A stretch of DNA of 64,000 nt from Micromonospora lupini str. Lupac 08 (GTDB lineage Bacteria; Actinomycetota; Actinomycetes; Mycobacteriales; Micromonosporaceae), in the NCBI RefSeq assembly GCF_000297395.2, contig NZ_HF570108.1, forward strand, positions 76,321 through 140,320, in the 5' to 3' direction. Positions 59,719 through 64,000 of the stretch are shown in pieces. Positions within the stretch are counted from its first letter, which is position 1, and the number at the start of each line of letters is the position of its first letter. The notes beneath the pieces are model-generated. The model did not search any database, had not been told where the DNA came from, and was given only the letters and a program-made list of their open reading frames with translations. A program made the position numbers and the translations under genes.

Positions 59719-60360
59719 ATGTCAACCTCCCCCAAGCCCCTGGCCGGCCGCCGCGCCCAGGCCGCCCGCAACGACGAGGTGATCCTCGAAGCCGCCCGCG
59801 CGGTCTTCCTCGACGATCCGAAGGCGCCGATCGCCGCCGTCGCCGACCGCGCCGGCGTCGGCATCAGCGCGCTCTATCGGCGGTACGCGGGCAAGGAAGC
59901 TCTGCTGCGCCAGCTCTGCCACGACGGGTTGCGCCGCTACCTCGCCGTGGCCGAGGAGGCGCTCGCCGAGCCGGACAACTGGGCGGCGTTCGCCGGGTTC
60001 CTGGCCGGGGTGGTCGACGCCGACGTGCACTCGCTCACCGTCCACCTGGCCGGCACCTTCACCCCGACCGAGGAGATGGGCCGGGACGCGCTGCGCGCCG
60101 GCGAGCTGGCCACCGCGCTCGTCGACCGGGCGCACGCCAGTGGGCGGTTGCGCGCGGACGTGGTCGTCCAGGACCTGGGGCTGGTCCTGGAGGCGTGCGC
60201 GGCGGTGCGGGTGCCCGATTCCGAGCGGACCCGTCAGCTGCGCCGCCGGCAGCTCGCGGTGCTGCTCGGGGGCCTGTCGACCGCGCCGGACTCCGACCCG
60301 CTGCCCGGCCCGCCCCCGGCGGCCGGAGAGTTCGACTGGCGGTGGCGCCTGCGGGAGTGA
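59719..60360 (+). CDS. TetR/AcrR-family regulator
   Basis: A 213-residue TetR-type repressor. The N-terminal DNA-binding domain is ILEAARAVFLDDPKAPIAAVADRAGVGISALYRRYAGKEAL, with a normal YxxF/Y turn. The C-terminal ligand domain is helical and ends in a proline-rich tail. ATG 59719 lies 6 nt after TAGGCT, so the mRNA is leaderless. It most likely represses itself and the divergent epoxide hydrolase via the operators at 59649 and 59687. Confidence 0.92.
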   Translation: MSTSPKPLAGRRAQAARNDEVILEAARAVFLDDPKAPIAAVADRAGVGISALYRRYAGKEALLRQLCHDGLRRYLAVAEEALAEPDNWAAFAGFLAGVVDADVHSLTVHLAGTFTPTEEMGRDALRAGELATALVDRAHASGRLRADVVVQDLGLVLEACAAVRVPDSERTRQLRRRQLAVLLGGLSTAPDSDPLPGPPPAAGEFDWRWRLRE

Positions 60361-60379
60361 TGGGTGTCACAGCGGTAGG

Positions 60380-60400
60380 GTTGAGTGGAATACGCTCAAC
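60380..60400. promoter_or_regulatory. HspR operator (HAIR) of clpB
   Basis: TTGAGT-GGAATAC-GCTCAA (60381-60399) has the spacing of the HAIR consensus, with one core mismatch. It lies 47 bp before the clpB start. Confidence 0.85.
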
Positions 60401-60446
60401 TCTGGTTGTGTCCAACCCAGTGGACAACGCCGATCCGGGGGAGCCC

Positions 60447-63038
60447 ATGAACACCGAAAGACTCACCACCAAGAGCCGCGAGACCATCACCGGCGCCGTC
60501 GCGCTTGCCAACCAGCGTGGCCACGCCACAGTCGAGCCCTGGCACCTGCTGCTGTCCCTGCTGGACACCGACGGCTCGACCGCCGCCGGCCTGCTGCGCG
60601 CCGTCGGGGCCGACCCCGCCGAGCTGCGCCGGGCCGCCCTGCGAGCGGTCGACGCCCTGCCGGCCGCGCGGGGCTCCAGCATCGCCGAGCCCACCCTGGC
60701 CCGGGAGTTCGTCAACGCCATCGGCGCCGCCGAGCAGATCGCCCGGCCGCTGGGCGACGAGTACACCTCCACCGAGCACCTGCTCACCGGCCTGGCCCGC
60801 GTGGGCGGCGCGGTGTCCGCCGCGCTGAAGTCGGCAGGCGCCACCGAGGAGGCCCTGGTCGCCGCCTTCCCGACCGTGCGCGGTGGGGACCGGCGGGTCA
60901 CCACAGCCGATCCCGAGCAGACCTACCAGGCCCTCACGAAGTACGGCGTGGACCTGACCGCCAGCGCCCGCGACGGCAAGATCGACCCGGTGATCGGCCG
61001 GGACTCGGAGATCCGCCGGGTCATCCAGGTGCTCTCCCGACGTACGAAGAACAACCCCGTCCTGATCGGTGAGCCAGGTGTCGGCAAGACCGCCATCGTC
61101 GAGGGGCTCGCCCAGCGGATCGTGGCAGGCGACGTCCCCGAGTCGCTGCGCGACAAGAAGCTGGTCTCGCTGGACCTCGGCGCGATGGTGGCCGGTGCCC
61201 AGTACCGGGGTCAGTTCGAGGAGCGGCTGAAGTCCGTCCTGGAGGAGATCAAGAACTCCAACGGGCAGGTCATCACCTTCCTCGACGAGTTGCACACAGT
61301 CGTCGGCGCCGGCAAGGGCGAGGGCTCGATGGACGCCGGCAACATGCTCAAGCCGATGCTGGCCCGCGGTGAGCTGCGCATGGTCGGCGCGACGACCCTC
61401 GACGAGTACCGCGAGCACATCGAGAAGGACCCGGCGCTGGAGCGGCGCTTCCAGCCGGTGCTTGTCGGCGAGCCGACGATCGAGGACACCATCGGCATCC
61501 TGCGCGGGCTCAAGGAGCGCTACGAGGTGCACCACGGCGTACGGATCACCGACGCCGCGCTTGTCGCTGCCGCGACGCTCTCCGACCGGTACATCACCGA
61601 CCGGTTCCTGCCGGACAAGGCGATCGACCTGGTCGACGAGTCCGCGTCCCGGCTGCGGATGGAGATCGACTCCCGGCCGGTCGAGGTGGACGAGATCGAG
61701 CGTGCGGTCCGCCGGCTGGAGATCGAGGAGATGGCGCTGGCCAAGGAGCCGGACGCCGCGTCCGCCGAACGGCTGGCGCGGCTGCGCCAGGAGCTGGCCG
61801 ACAAGCGCGAGCAGCTCACGGTGCTCTCCGAGCGCTGGCAGACCGAGAAGAGCCACATCACCAAGCTCTCCACCGCGAAGGAGGAGTTGGAGCGTCTGGG
61901 CGGCGAGGCCGAGCGGGCCGAGCGGGACGGGGAGTTGGAGCGTGCCGCCGAGCTGCGCTACGGCCGCATCCCGGCGCTCAAGGTCGAGCTGAAGCAGGCC
62001 GAGGAGGAGCTGGCCCAGCTCCAGGCCGACGGCGCGATGCTCAAGGAGGAGGTCGGCGCGGACGACATCGCCGCGGTGGTCGCCTCGTGGACCGGCATCC
62101 CGGCCGGCCGCCTGCTCGAAGGTGAGACGGCCAAGCTGCTGCGGATGGAGGAGTCGCTGGGCGGCCGGGTGGTCGGCCAGGCCGAGGCCGTGGGCGCGGT
62201 CTCCGACGCCGTACGCCGGGCACGGGCCGGTGTCGCCGACCCGGACCGCCCGACGGGCAGCTTCCTCTTCCTCGGCCCGACAGGTGTCGGCAAGACGGAG
62301 CTGGCCAAGGCGCTCGCCGAGTTCCTCTTCGACGACGAGCGGGCGATGGTCCGCATCGACATGAGCGAGTACGGCGAGAAGCACTCGGTGGCCCGCCTGG
62401 TCGGCGCCCCGCCCGGCTACGTCGGCTACGAGGAGGGCGGGCAGCTCACCGAGGCGGTGCGCCGCCGGCCGTACTCGGTGATCCTGCTGGACGAGGTGGA
62501 GAAGGCCCACCCGGACGTCTTCGACGTGCTGCTCCAGGTGCTCGACGACGGACGGCTCACCGACGGTCAGGGCCGCACGGTGGACTTCCGCAACGCGATC
62601 CTGATCCTCACCTCCAACCTCGGGTCGTCGGTGATCAGCGACCTGACGCTCGCCGAGGAGCAGCGCCGGGAGGGCGTCCTCGCGGTGGTCCGGTCGCACT
62701 TCAAGCCGGAGTTCCTCAACCGGCTGGACGACATCGTGGTCTTCGCCTCGCTGCGCGGGGACGACCTGCGCTCCATCGTCGACATCCAGCTCGACCGGAT
62801 GAGGCGGCGGCTCGCCGACCGGCGGCTCGGCCTGGAGACCACCGACGCCGCACGGGACTGGCTCGCCGAGCACGGCTACGACCCGATCTACGGCGCCCGC
62901 CCACTACGCCGCCTGGTCCAGACCGCGATCGGCGATCAGCTCGCGAAGGCCCTGCTGAGCGGCACCATCCGAGACGGCAACACGGTAAAGGTGGACCAGA
63001 CGCCCGGATCAAACTCCCTGACGGTGACCCCGGCCTGA
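60447..63038 (+). CDS. clpB: ATP-dependent disaggregase ClpB
   Basis: An 863-residue Hsp100 chaperone that rescues aggregated protein with DnaK. Domains in order: N-domain (about 1-150), AAA-1 with Walker [14 protein letters not shown] and [13 protein letters not shown], the coiled-coil middle domain (about 410-520) that distinguishes ClpB from ClpA and ClpC, and AAA-2 with [13 protein letters not shown] and [15 protein letters not shown]. No ClpP-binding IGF loop is evident. ATG 60447 has GGGGGAG upstream. The HAIR site places it under HspR, as in Streptomyces. Confidence 0.97.
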   Translation: MNTERLTTKSRETITGAVALANQRGHATVEPWHLLLSLLDTDGSTAAGLLRAVGADPAELRRAALRAVDALPAARGSSIAEPTLAREFVNAIGAAEQIARPLGDEYTSTEHLLTGLARVGGAVSAALKSAGATEEALVAAFPTVRGGDRRVTTADPEQTYQALTKYGVDLTASARDGKIDPVIGRDSEIRRVIQVLSRRTKNNPVLIGEPGVGKTAIVEGLAQRIVAGDVPESLRDKKLVSLDLGAMVAGAQYRGQFEERLKSVLEEIKNSNGQVITFLDELHTVVGAGKGEGSMDAGNMLKPMLARGELRMVGATTLDEYREHIEKDPALERRFQPVLVGEPTIEDTIGILRGLKERYEVHHGVRITDAALVAAATLSDRYITDRFLPDKAIDLVDESASRLRMEIDSRPVEVDEIERAVRRLEIEEMALAKEPDAASAERLARLRQELADKREQLTVLSERWQTEKSHITKLSTAKEELERLGGEAERAERDGELERAAELRYGRIPALKVELKQAEEELAQLQADGAMLKEEVGADDIAAVVASWTGIPAGRLLEGETAKLLRMEESLGGRVVGQAEAVGAVSDAVRRARAGVADPDRPTGSFLFLGPTGVGKTELAKALAEFLFDDERAMVRIDMSEYGEKHSVARLVGAPPGYVGYEEGGQLTEAVRRRPYSVILLDEVEKAHPDVFDVLLQVLDDGRLTDGQGRTVDFRNAILILTSNLGSSVISDLTLAEEQRREGVLAVVRSHFKPEFLNRLDDIVVFASLRGDDLRSIVDIQLDRMRRRLADRRLGLETTDAARDWLAEHGYDPIYGARPLRRLVQTAIGDQLAKALLSGTIRDGNTVKVDQTPGSNSLTVTPA

Positions 63039-63045
63039 CCAGCGG

Positions 63046-63101
63046 TGATCAAGAGGTTTGCGTCATCGGGACGTCTTCTCCTGACGCAAACCTCTTGATC
63101 A
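63046..63101. repeat. Long perfect inverted repeat, 20-bp arms
   Basis: The left arm 63046-63065 reads TGATCAAGAGGTTTGCGTCA and pairs perfectly with 63082-63101 around a 16-nt loop. It starts 7 bp after the clpB stop. It contains the 10-mer GGTTTGCGTC (63055-63064) also present in the loop of the repeat at 30122. Confidence 0.9.
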
Positions 63102-63140
63102 GGAGGGTGAGAGGTCGGCGGGGAGGGAAAGGGTTGGGGC

Positions 63141-63521
63141 ATGTTCGGGATGCGCAAGGCTTGGGAGCGGGACCTCGGTGCCGCCGTTGACGAGTTGGTC
63201 GCCGCCGACACGCTTGCTTTCGGCGGGGTGGGGATCGCAGGTGCGACCCTGCCGGTGACCGAGGCGTACCACCGCGTCGAGGCCGCGCTCGACGACCACC
63301 CCGAGGAGGTACGCCGGCAGCTCGACCGGCTGCTCGCCGAGGGCTCGCCCGCCGGCCGGGCGTACGCGGCGACGCTGCTGGAGCGCGTCGACCCGGCGGC
63401 GGCCCGGGCGGCGTGGACGTCGCTGCGGGACGACCGCACCGAGTTCACCACCTTCGTCGGCTGCGTCATGGGGCGCTCCACCCTCGGCGACTACGCCACC
63501 CAACGACTCGCGGCGGCATGA
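63141..63521 (+). CDS. Conserved hypothetical protein
   Basis: A 126-residue helical protein, MFGMRKAWERDLGAAVDELV to the C-terminal FVGCVMGRSTLGDYATQRLA. It contains HEAT-like helical pairs (HRVEAALDDHPEEVRRQLDRLL, GRAYAATLLERVDPAAARAAW). No signal or membrane segment. ATG 63141 follows the long palindrome after clpB. The function is not recognised. Confidence 0.65.
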   Translation: MFGMRKAWERDLGAAVDELVAADTLAFGGVGIAGATLPVTEAYHRVEAALDDHPEEVRRQLDRLLAEGSPAGRAYAATLLERVDPAAARAAWTSLRDDRTEFTTFVGCVMGRSTLGDYATQRLAAA

Positions 63522-63707
63522 CCCGGCCGCGACACCACCCGCCGGCCGCACCGGCGTGACAGAGCGCGCCGCATCCGGGCATCCACAATGAGCACACCGG
63601 GCAACACGCCGGCTGCCGTCGGTAGCTGAGCTTTCGGTCACGACACGACTCAATTCGGTGCGCGAGGTTGTTACCGTCTGCGCCGACGTACCTGGGGAGG
63701 TGGTCGG

Positions 63708-64000
63708 GTGGACGGGGCGCTGGCGTACCTGGTGGCGGCGGTGGTCGTACTCATCGTGGTCGTGCTCGTGATCGTCGTGCGGACCCGGCGGCGGGCCGCG
63801 GTCCGGCCCACCGGCGTGCCGCCGGCCGCCGGGCCCGCCCACGACGGCGCCCACCGACTGGCGCCGGGTGATCGCGTGCGGATCGGCAAGCGGGAGTACG
63901 TCGTGAGCGGCACCATCCGCCTGGTCGAGGGGGACTGGAGCTGGGTGCAGCATCTCCTCGACGACGCCTCCGGCACGCCACACCGGCTCTCCGTCGAGGG
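63708..64000 (+). CDS. DUF4178-domain membrane-anchored protein, N-terminal part
   Basis: A reading frame from GTG 63708, with GGGGAGG upstream, that runs off the window. The N-terminus is one membrane segment (LAYLVAAVVVLIVVVLVIVV) followed by basic residues, a linker, and the start of a DUF4178 domain (LAPGDRVRIGKREYVVSGTI, WSWVQHLLDDASGTPHRL). In actinomycetes DUF4178 genes are often grouped with DUF350 and spermidine-synthase-like genes; those would lie beyond this window. Confidence 0.75.
   Translation, partial: MDGALAYLVAAVVVLIVVVLVIVVRTRRRAAVRPTGVPPAAGPAHDGAHRLAPGDRVRIGKREYVVSGTIRLVEGDWSWVQHLLDDASGTPHRLSVE

Overview
The window is high-GC, densely coded DNA from an actinomycete chromosome, most likely a Micromonospora-like member of the Micromonosporaceae. 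This is inferred from the base composition, frequent GTG/TTG starts, the crgA-DUF881-class E sortase order, the dnaK-grpE-dnaJ-hspR operon with HspR (HAIR) operators, a ydaO-type riboswitch before an NlpC/P60 hydrolase, and TANNNT boxes placed 6-7 nt before start codons as in leaderless genes. I see no prophage, insertion sequence, CRISPR array or natural-product biosynthetic cluster. One tRNA (Gly-CCC) is present.

Layout. 1-1647: cell-division flank (sortase fragment, DUF881 protein, CrgA). 1793-6608: an EtfD-like membrane Fe-S oxidoreductase behind an operator and a leaderless upstream ORF, then two CNNM/CorC-type membrane proteins. 6668-11249: envelope block with two NlpC/P60 hydrolases around a secreted amidase; one hydrolase has a c-di-AMP riboswitch, the other an uncharacterised structured leader. 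11309-15140: dcd, a flavin-binding PPOX-fold protein, a secreted M43 metalloprotease, tRNA-Gly, a secreted CBM2 protein. 15179-25785: mixed metabolic and regulatory genes (GNAT, AfsR-like regulator, DrrAB-type ABC exporter, VOC, two DHFR-like reductases, luciferase-like oxidoreductase, ASCH, questin-oxidase-like, phosphoribosyltransferase). 25972-29820: RlpA-like protein, SpoIIE-type phosphatase, FadE5-like acyl-CoA dehydrogenase. 30388-36894: two DUF6458 membrane proteins around a SixA phosphatase, hemolysin III, the 5-oxoprolinase genes pxpBCA, and a thioredoxin/NHL protein. 37092-44051: an 875-residue disordered membrane protein, a 45-residue protein, and a 2-oxo acid dehydrogenase operon (E1alpha-E1beta-E2). 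44574-50910: secreted or envelope proteins and an overlapping pair of dynamin-like GTPases. 50994-55861: the dnaK operon. 55945-64000: KhtU/KhtT-type K+ antiporter, epoxide hydrolase with divergent TetR regulator, clpB, and the start of a DUF4178 protein.

Links across the window. The etfD-like and fadE5-like genes share a 16-bp site identical at 14 positions, which would tie beta-oxidation to re-oxidation of its electron carrier. dnaK and clpB carry HAIR operators for the HspR encoded here. c-di-AMP may act both through the riboswitch (cell-wall hydrolase) and through the KhtT-like RCK_C protein (K+ export). Three intergenic regions hold long perfect inverted repeats, two of which share a 10-mer. 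All functional calls rest on motif reading; no database search was run.
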